In this document: positions 33,150-44,560 of the stretch, piece after piece
Layout of the letters: every line of letters starts with the position of its first letter
Numbering within the stretch: the stretch's first letter is position 1
NCBI GenBank assembly: GCA_964017195.1
Contig: OZ024891.1
Location: 5,774,994 to 5,838,993 of the forward strand
DNA length: 64,000 bases
Direction: 5' to 3'
Source: Siderastrea radians
Lineage: Eukaryota > Cnidaria > Anthozoa > Scleractinia > Rhizangiidae
The notes under the pieces: generated by a model
Told to the model about the DNA's origin: nothing
Database searches by the model: none
The model's input: the letters and a program-made list of their open reading frames with translations, nothing else
Translations under genes and position numbers: made by a program

Positions 33150-34195
33150 CTTGTTGAATGATGCCAAACGCGTTTGGGGACCCTGTTGAATGATGCTAAA
33201 CGCGTTTGGTTACCCTGTTATGGTATGCTAAACGTGTTTGGGTGCCCTCTTGAATGATGCTAAACGCGTTTGGAAACCCTGTTAAATGATGTTGAACGCG
33301 CAGTTTGAGCACCCTGTTAAATGATGTTAAACGCGATTGGGGACCCTGTTGAATGGTGCTAAACGCGTTTGGAAACCCCGTTAAATGATGTTAAACGCGT
33401 TTGAGCACCCTGCTGTCCTGTTGAATGATGTTAAACGCGTTTGGGCATCCTGTTAAATGATGCTAAACGTGTTTGGGCACCCTGTTGAATGATGTTAAAC
33501 GCGTTTGGGCACCCTGTTGAATGATGTTAAACGGGTCTGGGCACCCTGTTGAATGATGTTAAACGCGTCTGGGCACCCTGTTGAATGATGTTAAACGCGT
33601 CTGGGCACCCTGTTGAATGATGTTAAATGCGTCTGGGCACCCTGTTGAATGATGTTAAACGCGTTTGAGCGCCCTTTTGAATGATGTTAAACGCGTCTGG
33701 GGACCCTGTTGAATGATGTTAAACGCGTTTGGGCACCCTGTTGAATGATGTTAAACGCGTTTGAGCGCCCTGTTGAATGATGTTAAACGCGTTTGGGCAC
33801 CCTGTTGAATGATGTTAAACGCGTCTGGGCACCCTGTTGAATGATGTTAAACGCGTTTGGGTACCCTGTTGAATGATGTTAAACGCGTTTGAGCGTCCTG
33901 TTGAATGATGTTAAACGCGTTTGGGTACCCTGTTGAATGATGTTAAACGCGTTTGGGCACCCTGTTGAATGATGTTAAACGCGTTTGGGCACCCTGTTGA
34001 ATGATGTTAAACGCGTTTGGGCACCCTGTTGAATGATGTTAAACGCGTTTGAGCGCCCTGTTGAATGATGTTAAATGCGTTTAGGCACTTTTAAATGATG
34101 TTAAACGCATTTGGGCGCCCTGTTGAATGATGTTAAACGCGTTTGGTTACCCTGTTGAATGATGTTGAATGATTCTGAAGGATGTTGAATGATGT
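33150..34195. repeat. 32-bp minisatellite rich in aaacgcgtttg
   Basis: Roughly 32 units of the form ttgaatgatgttaaacgcgt plus ttgggcaccctg, at exact 32-bp spacing in the core (33965, 33997 and on) and degenerating at both ends. Nearly every unit holds ACGCGT and thus two CpGs. It starts about 230 bp upstream of the 32917 start codon. Confidence 0.95.
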
Positions 34196-35351
34196 TGAAC
34201 AAAGTTTAAAATTCCCAATGCATATTAATAAAACAAAGCTGAATAGTTGCATTCAAGGGTGTCTGATGATGTTTAATCTGTTTGACCTTACTCAAACCAA
34301 AACGTTGACAGGGTTCCTGAAGGGTAAAACAGGAACTGGGATTCAATCGCCTGTTTTTTGCCACTGGGAAATGGGATTTGAGGCGCTGGGACTGGTTTGC
34401 CAATGGAAAACTGCTACTGGGAATACGATTTTGACAAAATTAGAACTGGAAATTGGGATTAGTAAAAAACATTGGGCTGAAAAATGGGATCTATACCGAT
34501 CCCCCGCCCCATCAGGAACCTCCGTTGAGAAGCGAATAGGGTATTTTCCTAAGACTTGCTGTCCCATACGTGTTGGTGTAAAACGTGGAAATGGCTAACT
34601 TCCTCTTGACGGGTCGTAATTCGCCAAGAAGCTGTGAGCCTCGATTTTCTACTATTATTATTATTATTATTATTATTATTACTCACGAAGCGTGGATTGA
34701 GATTATAATTAGACATGAAAAGTGACTTTACATCCATCAAACCAAATGTCGTGAAAGATGAAATGGAATTTACTTGAGATGACCTTTTGTTGTTGTTGTT
34801 TTTCATGAAGCGTTTAATATCTGGATCAGCTTTAAACGCTCCCACCACCCTCCCCCCCCCCCCCCACAAAGTTGATACACCGAGGTAAAATTTCGGCTGC
34901 CTGAATTTCCATCCGTGTGAAGAAATATGGGATACTGTGAAATCCTGTGTTCAGACATGACTGGTCCATCCTCTATATACCAAAACTATTTAGTGTACAT
35001 AATCTTATTTTAATTGTTGTTAAGAAAATTAAACGATCAGGATTTATCTTCTGAGCATATAATGAGAAGACCAGAGGACATAGTGGAAAGAAAGCAAAGA
35101 TTTTGTTTTGAAAGTACTGAAATTTTAATTGACCACATGCAAAGTAACAAGGGAACAAAATGTTAAAAAAGATGTCTAAAACCAGTCAAAAGATCTACCC
35201 AGTGAAATGGTACAAATACTGTGCACAACACTGTTGAAAGATTCCTCAGTTTCCTACAACATTTTTCACGTTCCATGCATAACAATCCAGAAGAAAAAAG
35301 GACAAGAAAGACAAAAAGATACAAAATCCACCGAAAAGGCCATGGTACCTT

Positions 35352-35432
35352 ACAGCCTGTGAACAGGCTCCCCTCGTTATGGCCCTTTGTTCTCTTCACC
35401 CTTACCCTACTACAGAGCCTGTTCACAGGCTA
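35352..35432. mobile_element. Short MITE, 81 bp
   Basis: Inverted ends acagcctgtgaacaggctc and gagcctgttcacaggcta, flanked by GGTACCTT on both sides (35344-35351, 35433-35440). The 8-bp target and ends related to cctgcgatcaggc of the 60252 element suggest one superfamily (hAT or P). Confidence 0.6.
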
Positions 35433-37215
35433 GGTACCTTATTGCAATTAGCCATATTTCAGCCTGTGTCCACACTCAGTTCTACTATCATTCTACTTTG
35501 AACTTGTTGCATACAACGTTGCCCATTTGCACAACGGCTCCAGGGGCGGAAAATATTGCATTTAACAAATTGAATGAAGGTTGCATAATGTGTCCAGACT
35601 TTTGGTGCAAACATGGAGTGGGCAAGTTGTATGCAACAGGACTTGTACCATATAAATCCATATATTATACAGAAAACAACAAAGTGTTTATATTTACAGT
35701 AACACATCTTCTTCATCCAAAATGAACTTAGTAAATAATTCAGTACATTCAGTCAAGTACTTCTAACAAAGGCTGTAAACAACCCCAAACAATTAATATT
35801 GACATGTTCCAAAAGACATGACATTACACTTTTTACCAAATTTAACAGTGTACCTGGACAGCAACTAGTGATATATGCTGTACCAAGCTCATTTGATGGG
35901 TGAGTTTACAACTAAACAACAAGCTCTTTGGTGGAGAATAAGAGGAAAAAAATTGGCAAGCGGAGCATGACTAGTATGGACTTGTTGCACCTCAGAGGAC
36001 TGGCTGCAAAAACAATAAACTCAGGGGTGAACGAACAACAGAAACAATGACACTAACCCTGAAAAGAACAGATCTCCTTGATAACAAGGTTTAATAAAAT
36101 AAGAGGTTCTGCCTTATTCCCCACCATGGAACCTGTTGACAGCTAAACGAAACGGGTAAGGCGATGCTGCAGGAAAGCCACAGGGAACCCACACAAATGA
36201 AGGTGAGTAGTGCTACTTTTCGTGGATGGGACAAGCGCTTTAATACTCCATCACAGGGTTACCAGGGGTATTTTGTTAGGTTGCCCACACCCATTCTTAC
36301 ACCTGAGAGATCATACATTGATAGAAACAATTGCCAGCATGTGGAGTAAAGATTTGCGTATAAGGAAACAACACAAATGATCAGCATCAAGTCTCTCCTC
36401 ATCATACAGTATCGGCACGTTATAACATACACAAGTCATAAGAATTAAGGAATGATGACCAAAGATAAATTGTCTTCATGTTTAAACAAGTTCTCCCCAA
36501 CAAACTGCATGGAGACCGGTAAAGAAAATTTACAAAAATGGACAAGAATGAAAGAAGGAAATGACTGTGCGAGTAACAGCGTCGAAGGAAAATGGGTTGG
36601 AAATCCAAACAGCCAGCATTTAAGATGGCACACATCAACCAAAATGCGGTGTTAATATTAATCTGTTTCAGGCACTCAGATAAGGGGGTAGCAAATGTGA
36701 AATTGAAACAAGTGAAGACTGAAGGGAAAAGGGGGGCAAGCGCAGACTTCTCCTCCCAGCCCTACATGGTTTACTTTCTCATTTGCATTCTCCATTTTTT
36801 TGTTGCTACTATCTCAGAGCCTGGAACAGGGTATGTTTACATGGCCTCATGCAAAATACCTACTCGGTGATTGTCAAAAAAGACTTCATAATTATATTAT
36901 TAAGTTATTTAGTAATAATTCTACATTTAATTTAGGTCCCTGTGTGTTAGACATAAAAGGTGGTGAGAGGGGGGCAAGACATGATCAAAGAAAAGGAGGG
37001 GGAGCTCCTTGTGTCGACATTCACTTTCCTTGTGTCTTGCACATTCTGCTACAATCTCCCCTCTCCTTTCCTTTCTGCTCCTTCTACAGAAAGGATAGCA
37101 AATTCAAGGAAATAAAAGGGGCAGTTTGTAATGAGGCTGTCTGTAAAAAGTAGAATTATTTTACACTGTAGAATTTACAGGGGATGTGGATTTGTGAACA
37201 AGATATTCGGCATTA

Positions 37216-37313
37216 TCTACAGTATGAGTTCTTACAAGCTTGATTCTTGTGGTTTAGGTTCACTTGCATTCTTCTGACAGCCTTGGCCAGCCAGTTAACA
37301 CCAGCTATACCTG
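37216..37313 (-). other. Possible 3'-terminal exon
   Basis: On the minus strand, tttttcag precedes a frame giving GIAGVNWLAKAVRRMQVNLN and then HKNQACKNSYCR with a stop. The acceptor is good and the composition is protein-like, but there is no partner exon, and the phase does not match the 40851 gene. Confidence 0.25.
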
Positions 37314-40300
37314 AAAAACAAGTGGCTGTTAATTTAAACCAAACCAATGTTACATCCTGTACATAATTACGAACAACAATTAGTGACTGTTTAAGTGATC
37401 TCTGATATCCACTTAGCCAAGAAATGGGCAGAGAAATGCAACTGCCTTAGTAGCAAATTCTGGGCCAAATTTAAGTCCACCACAGGAGAAGATTGGAACA
37501 ACCTCACCAATGAACTAAATGTGTGAGCAGCCTGAACCCTAGCACTTACAAAACTATATGTAAAATACTATCTTTTTTTAAATTGGGTTAGAGAGTGAGG
37601 ACCATAAATGTATTGTATGGTTTTTCCACTTCGTAATTTTTTTTTGAAACAAAAAAAAAGTGAAAAAGCTGACTGATTTTATCTAGCAAGCCATTTTTAG
37701 CCTTTCTTAGCTACACCTTTTACACTCTTTCATCTAGAACATGCCAATTTGAATCAATTTGAATAAATGCCAAATATTTAACCTTCTTGTTGGTAATATT
37801 GACTTAAGGGGAAATTGCCTATGTCTTTGTCAAAATTGAAAAAAATTAAATGTTAGAGTGAAATACATAGAAAAACTAATATTGTGGTGTTTGGTGCAAA
37901 GAAAACAGAAATCTTTTACTCACTTTTCTGCATCACTAAAATTGAGACTTGCAACTAATAAACTAATGTATGTTGTACATGTACCATATCAAATTAATCT
38001 AAAACTGCAACAGCTTCATATTGCATATAGGAGATACTTTACTGTAGGTTTTGCAAATTAATATTTTGTAAATTATTTACAGCTACTTGATATCTCCAGG
38101 AAAGGTTTCATTTTGCAATTCCAGTAGGCCACCAGGAATGATAATTTAAGCTACCTCCTCTGAACAAAAATTATACAGAAAATAATCTTCCAGAATTACA
38201 GAATGACAAGACCTCATAACTTCAACAATACAAGTAAACACAAAACTGTGTCATTTTAAGCAAACTCGAATACATACTACCATTTTTTATAGAATTGTAT
38301 ATAATACTGTAATTGATTAGAATAATCACCTACTGGGTTCCCCAATTCTCAACTGTTGAATTTTGTTTATGGGCACATAAGGTATGGTATAGGGCCAAGA
38401 GGAAATGTTTTTCTCTTAGTTGCAGCACTTATTACACAGCTGTAACTCTTACTGGTAACTCCCTATACAGGTGTTATGTTTGCAAATTCAACCAAGAACA
38501 CTCAAATGTAATTTCTATACAGTTAAAAAATACTTCATTGGGGAATTACTTTTTGCAGGAAGTTGGAAAAATTTAAAGCTGCCAAAACTTCATTCCACAC
38601 AGAAAATATTTATTTTGTAGTCACTACTGTACAGTAGTTGATTTGCATATGAATACTCTTCCTGTGTGGTGGCTTTTAATTTTGAAAACAAATTAACCAT
38701 TATTGTTCAAAATGTATGTGACACCTGAGGATAAACAGGCATGGTTTTGCGTTTCACATTGGAAAATGACATGCACTTTGGTTATAAAAGCTGTACGTTA
38801 ACCTAGACTGTAGTTGACACAGTATTAAAAAAGTCTAAATGAAATGTTCTGTTAGCAGTTTTAAATGCTTCATGGTTGATGAAGTAGCTGCTGATGCCCA
38901 AAACAGGAAACAGAGGACACAAAAATTATGCACAATGAAAATTCAATGTCAGGCACTGGCAAGCATCAGCTCTGCTGTTAATTATGATCACTGCGTTCAA
39001 AATATTTAATCAGGTCTACATCCATCACTGAAGAAATTAAACCTTTGAAAGGCCAATAATACACACTGTATTTGATAATTAGAGCTTACAGAATATCACC
39101 AATATCAGACCATTTTCCATTCAAGTCACCCATTAGTACATGTCGTAGTTTATATGTGGCTGTCTGTTAGAAAAATACAAGAGGAGTATTACAGGAGCTA
39201 ATTTACTAAAAATGTACCAACTCGATCTATAGATGTGTTTCTGTGTTAGGTTAGTCAATATGCCTGCAAATGAATTTCATCTCTCAGTCACGTCTCATCA
39301 AGCACCGATACCATCTACATGTATACCGCATGTATATTAATTTTGGCTTCCTAAAGAATATGTTAGGAAAGGCATTTTGACATTCAGTGTACCATGGAAC
39401 TGTTTTGGGGCAAGAAATTTGACAATGTGACCAAGCATTATTATTAGCGTTTACGAGGCTTCATTAGTTTGGCATAAAGTTAAATACTTGTGATCTCCTG
39501 AAGATAATGTGAAGCAAGAGACATCAAAATTTGTCCTGTTGCCTATAAATTGCATGGTTCTGTCTTTAAATCAAGATCCACAATACCTACATGTCTGTCT
39601 GACCAGATATATAGCTGCTAGTTGAAATTTGTTCATTGCAAGTTCAACTTGAACACTTCACAGGCTTAATAAAATGGTGTTAATCAAAGAATTGAATTGT
39701 CTTCACATTATCCTTTTTGGTAGCAGTTTTAACACTGTTAGATATCACAGTATGCCTCCGGTTGCAAACTGGTACAAGAAACCAGGTTGGCACCAGCTTG
39801 AATCACTTCTAACCACAAGCATACCATCCTCCTTCAGTACATGCACAACTTGTTTACACATGTATGAACCTTCCCTAAGAAGAGGATATTGTTCCACAGC
39901 CTTGCACCCAGAGATTGAGATTATAAGTCCCCTTCATGTGCACAAAAATGCCATAGGGACAGATCAACTTGCTTTGGGATGGGCTTTTTTTCAAATCTTA
40001 TCATGGACACTTGTTCCATGAACAGAACACGTACATAACGGCTAATTTAGGGGTATGATTTTTGCTTATGACTGTCATGTATGACTTGTAGCACGCACTG
40101 CTCGCGTAACGCAAAGATGATATTAAACAATTCGTCATTCCAACATTTTGGTTGTGGCTACAACTGTTGTAGGGTTTTAAAACCTGTTTCAAAAAGCTAC
40201 AACATCTTTTGTGTTGTGTGCAACTGTTGTGAAGATGTTGTATGTCTGATTCAGACGACACGATTTATGTTCCAGACATGATGTAAGCAAGTTGCATATA

Positions 40301-40850
40301 ACAGTTGTAAGCAAAAATTGTACCGTCTATTAATCAGCCCTACGGGACCAAGCACAATTTGGTGGTATGACAAAACACCATGACTTGTTCACTGAATTTA
40401 GACAAATTTTAACCCTTTCACTCCCGCAGTCAATTATGGAGACAATAAGGTGATCCTAACTTACGAGTCTGTAGATGAAATCCTATGGTGTAACCATTCA
40501 AATGAAACCTCTTCAGCAGTGCTTTTCACATGGTACTATTTACATAAAAGTATCTTGCAAAATTAAATTTGAGATTTGTCTTGAATTTTGAGTTAAGTAC
40601 TTTTGGGAGTCAAAGGGTTAACCAGGGGAGGTGGGGGAACAAGTCACAGGAACCAAACTTGGTGTGGACAGGTAGATTTCTTGTTCAAAATAGGCCATTC
40701 ACTTAAGGGACTTAATTGTCCCCAGAGCTTGTCTCATTGACAAGTTGCCTTGTGTGTTCCAACATTGTCCTTGGTCGTAACTCATGTAGTGTTGCACAAT
40801 TATGTGAACCAGCCTTAATGAGAGCGGAGTAATACAATCATCCAGCCCTA

Positions 40851-41660
40851 CTATTCCCCTTCAGACCCACTAAACATGACAAAAAATACACTAAAACATT
40901 TGCAAACCTGCTCTTCAGATGTCCTTGGGGCATCTCTGACTTGCTCTTGATCATATGGGGGTGGAGACGATGTCTCCACTTCCAAATTACTGTCTATCGT
41001 TACAGAATCATAATCAGGAGGTAGTGTTTGAGGATATGTATACCCAGTTCTTCCACGCAAAGATGTCCGCGTCATTAACTGTTGCCTGTAAAGGGAGTAA
41101 GTTTCAACTTCGTTCCTTGAAGGTGAAAACGAAATAGCATAACGCAAAGGATGAGAATAATTTCCTCGTGAAAATCTTCGTCTTCTGTATCGTTTGAGAC
41201 AGCGGTACGAACCGTAGCTGACCACAGCAATAAAGATCAAGCCGCCGACAACAGCTCCGATAATAATAACAACACTAGAATCGTAGTCAAAGCTAACTTG
41301 GAGGTCGGTGGAATCGTCGTTTGTGACAGGCCGCGGAGCAGGTTTGCATTGTCCAGAATCACACTCTTCGCCTTTCAAACAATCTTTATCAACGCTACAA
41401 AAGGCAGGAAAATCTATGTCAGCCTCTTCGCAGCGGTGACGATAGCAAATTTTTCCTCCCTTGCAGGAATCATCCGAAATACAACCGCCAGGGCAATTCC
41501 ACCATTGCTCACACAAGCCGGAACAACAGATACTAATTGAAGACGAGTTGCTGCCGCATTCGAAGTCGTTCCTGCAGGCAAATGCGGATAATTCTACCTT
41601 GGAGAGATCTTCAAGAACTGCTAAAGTGGTTAGGGAAAACAAAATTATTTTGCGGTTCAT
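40851..41660 (-). CDS. Cysteine-rich membrane protein with PPDY and PPPY motifs
   Basis: 269 residues as an unspliced frame from MNRKIILFSL. Signal peptide about 1-28. The ectodomain has three cysteine modules: CRNDFECGSNSSSISICCSG, CISDDSCKGGKICYRHRC and CSVDKDCLKGEECDSGQC, the last two being EB-like. The membrane helix is VVIIIGAVVGGLIFIAVVSY, followed by KRYRRRRFSR. The tail has LPPDYDSV and SSPPPYDQ. It is more diverged than the 11-33 kb members, consistent with an older duplication. A donor-like gagcag|gtttgc at about 40914 precedes an uncharacteristic hydrophobic end (CFSVFFVMF), so the last 20 residues or so may be intron read-through and a further exon may exist downstream. Confidence 0.75.
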   Translation of the reverse strand: MNRKIILFSLTTLAVLEDLSKVELSAFACRNDFECGSNSSSISICCSGLCEQWWNCPGGCISDDSCKGGKICYRHRCEEADIDFPAFCSVDKDCLKGEECDSGQCKPAPRPVTNDDSTDLQVSFDYDSSVVIIIGAVVGGLIFIAVVSYGSYRCLKRYRRRRFSRGNYSHPLRYAISFSPSRNEVETYSLYRQQLMTRTSLRGRTGYTYPQTLPPDYDSVTIDSNLEVETSSPPPYDQEQVRDAPRTSEEQVCKCFSVFFVMFSGSEGE

Positions 41661-42049
41661 GTCTTTCCACTAAACTACATGTAACGTTCCGGAGATCGAG
41701 AATCCAAGAAATGCAAAAGATATCAAAATATCCTTTCCGCCTTGGGGCCTTTGCAGCTCCACTCTGAGGTGGTCTGGGACGAGTGGATTAGAACCAAGTC
41801 CTTTCCAGTCCTTCCCCCCACCCACAGCCACAGGTATACCACCCTATGATTTTCCTTGTCATTAATTTGCATTCTGTGTAGGAACTTTGGATTTCGCTGT
41901 ACCGGATATGTAATTAGCCCAGCAGCCTTTCTAAAGGCAATGTTTAGGGCTTTTTTTAACAGACTACGTACATGCGTATAGCCGGTATACACAATTCTAG
42001 TAACAAAAGAGTGCGATATTTCAGTTTGCAAAACCGAACCTTTTAAGGG

Positions 42050-42208
42050 TGCTTTCCTTCCATTAGGATGATCCGGATCCGGATCAGTGATCCAAGATCA
42101 CTCGATGAATCCACTCTGGACAAGGATCCTTCGGTTCTTTTGATGCATCATGATCCGAGTGATCTTGGATCGCTGATCCAGATCCGGATCATCCCAAGAG
42201 AACACACC
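42050..42208. mobile_element. Palindromic MITE with ggatccggatc ends
   Basis: Left gggtgctttccttccatta then ggatgatccggatccggatc; the right arm gatccagatccggatcatcc then caagagaacacaccc mirrors it, and tgatccaagatcactcg pairs with cgagtgatcttggatc. The loop is about 40 bp. T-rich flanks prevent exact definition of the target duplication. Confidence 0.65.
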
Positions 42209-43179
42209 CTTTTTAATTAGGGGTTACAAAAACAAATGAATAACATTTTTAAGCTTTATATAAGTAAAGCCTGCTAGACGCTGATGTGGACCTACCATAG
42301 CAATTACTCGAGAATATTAAGGAAATAAAAAAGCCCGGTAAATTACCTTAAATAAAACCTTCTAAGAACAAATGGTGTGGGAGGCTTTAGAAGCTAACTG
42401 ATGAAATATCATAACATAAGAGATAATTTGAAGCAGAAACTGACTAATTGAAACATAACAGACTTAATTAAAATTTAAAAAAGGCAAAAAATTTTTTAAA
42501 AACATCAAGTTTTGTTCTTCTGTATTTGTTTTCTTGGTATGAACCGTGCGACAGTGGATTGTCAAAGATAAGCCTCACTTACTCGAAAGTATATTTCAGG
42601 CCTCTAATATTTCAGTGACCGTGGTAACTGCGTTTTTTTTTTCTGTGGCTCTTTGTTGTACATCAAAAACTATGCTGAACCGCTCGAAAAAATACGAGGA
42701 TGATCAAACAACTGAAAATTCCTTCGTTTACTTAATTTTCCCCCAAAGTTTCATTTAGACAAAACTAACCTCCATCGGGGGCTACTGCGGAAAACTAATG
42801 GCAGCAGACGGTTACAGATATTTTTTTAAAAAGATAAGTTATAATCCCGGAGCAGGATTCACAAAACTATCCTAAGTCAATATGAATCCTAAGTATTGTT
42901 TCTGTGCTTTTGTTTTCCAACAATACATAAAACACATCTTGTCTTAAGAGGGCTTCATGAATCCAACCCCCGATTAATACTAGACTGATAACCGTAAAAA
43001 GCTGTAAGAAAAACTATACAATCCAACTGAGCTCATACAAGGTAAACTGGCCACCAGAAGGAGGTTCCAAACGCTAAGCCCGGGGGAAGGGAGGTTAAGA
43101 CTTCTATAAGATGTGACCACAATCAAAATCCTGCTGTTTGTAAAGTTACTAAAATAAACTGTAATGAAAAAACAGCAAA

Positions 43180-43260
43180 GAAAAAACGACGAGCGAGTTG
43201 GTTTTCCCGATATTTCGGACAGTCAAGCCGTCCTTCTTCGGGGGATTTAATGAAAATAAG
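43180..43260 (-). repeat. Possible Penelope-like element end
   Basis: Contains ttcccgatatttcggacagt and caagccgtccttcttcgggg; the reverse complement (gaagaaggacggcttgactg, tccgaaatatcggga) resembles the ends of Penelope-like elements from memory. No reverse transcriptase was found beside it. Confidence 0.3.
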
Positions 43261-44404
43261 GATAGTCGTTACAATATGTAGTAAAACGGTTACAATAGAT
43301 ACATGATACGATTGTTTGGAATTTAAAATTTAAACAAGCCAATGAGGACGACAAAAAAATTACCATGAATAAACAAAGAGAAGTGTAAAACAAATAAAAA
43401 TAAAAATAAATAAAAACAATAATAAAGAAAGAAAAAAAAAAGATTAATAGGAGGGGAGATTACTTCATAAAATTGGCTATATGGGGAGGGTAAGCCCGAG
43501 AGACGAGAGAAAGGGGTGTCTTTTTGTGTTTCCGGTATATGAAAGAGTAGGGAATTTGTTGCTTTAGGGATTCATAGCAACTAAATCTGAGTACTAAAAA
43601 GCCTGCAGAATTTTAGCAGATATCACAGCACAAAAAGTGTACGACAGCTTGGGCATTTGACATCAGCTAAAACCACGTTGATCTGCCTCTTTTAGCTTAT
43701 TTTTTGACTATAAAAGAAGATCCCCTGATTTGTGATATAGGCACGTGAAAGGGTACCATTTCGATCAAAGGGTAAGGCTTTGAATATCAAAGCGGAGCCT
43801 TCTAGTACGAAACTTTACTGATTAACCCCAAGGAAAGCTGGGATTTCGAACGTTTTCTGCGGATGCACTGGGACTAATTCGCAGTCACAATAAAGTGTAT
43901 GATGGGGTCGGATATGGATCTTCCGGTTTACGAGACTTGACTACGGATTGATGCGTTACAAGCAGCTGTGTGTCACGAATTCAACCGGGATTTTCGAACC
44001 GAAAGTTCAAGACAACCCGGTGTGGGGAATCAGAATTAAGATTTTTCACTGTGCCCCACAATGACGATAATTAACGCAAGATTACAACCAAATGTTAACT
44101 ACATACCCCAGCGTTAAACTACTACCTGTAGCGCCAAGTAAAGACCAGTTCAGTAATTTCTCGTGATCTGTTACAATTTATTTCAGCCGCTTCATTTCAA
44201 AATGAAGAAATTAATAATTGAATAGTAAAATAAAATTTAAATTATCAAATACAAATTGAATGGACTTGTTATCCACTTTAGCTTTTGCACTGAGTCCAAT
44301 ATCATACCTGACTCGTTGCAACTAATAAATCTCATTTGGTCAAAATACCTAAAACGAGAGATTTGGCTTTGAAAAAAAAAGGTTACTCTATCCGAGGATC
44401 CGAA

Positions 44405-44560
44405 ATAGATTTTGTAACGTACAAGCTTTCGACTCCCTCAAGGACTTCAAGGAATCGAAGGGCACATCAAGTCAAGTGACATAGCTTCAAACGCCATTAC
44501 TTGATACGGATTATGTGAGGGAATCGGAAGCTGTACATACGTTACAAAATCCTGACAGAT
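44405..44560. repeat. Inverted repeat with gattttgtaacgta ends
   Basis: gattttgtaacgtacaagctttcgactccctca pairs imperfectly with tgagggaatcggaagctgtacatacgttacaaaatc. Short loop, non-coding; MITE-like or a retroelement end. Confidence 0.5.

Larger units (their letters stand above)
34196..40850. other. Large gene-poor stretch
   Basis: No convincing gene. It contains a ctgggaat-rich repeat at about 34310-34570, a TTA microsatellite at about 34652-34680, a C run at about 34853-34865, a small MITE at 35352-35432, an inverted gttgcatacaac pair at about 35505 and 35630, and acaactgttgt-type repeats at 40140-40320. A possible terminal exon at 37216-37313 is listed separately. Confidence 0.5.

Noticed and set aside
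33150..34195. CRISPR-like array of 32-bp units
   Set aside because: No spacers; contiguous tandem repeat.
34182..34598. 138-residue plus frame
   Set aside because: Runs through ctgggaat-type repeats just after the minisatellite; open in more than one frame and lacks any domain.
36164..37153. Several plus-strand frames of 60-117 residues
   Set aside because: No domain, no codon pattern, overlapping frames on both strands; probably non-coding.
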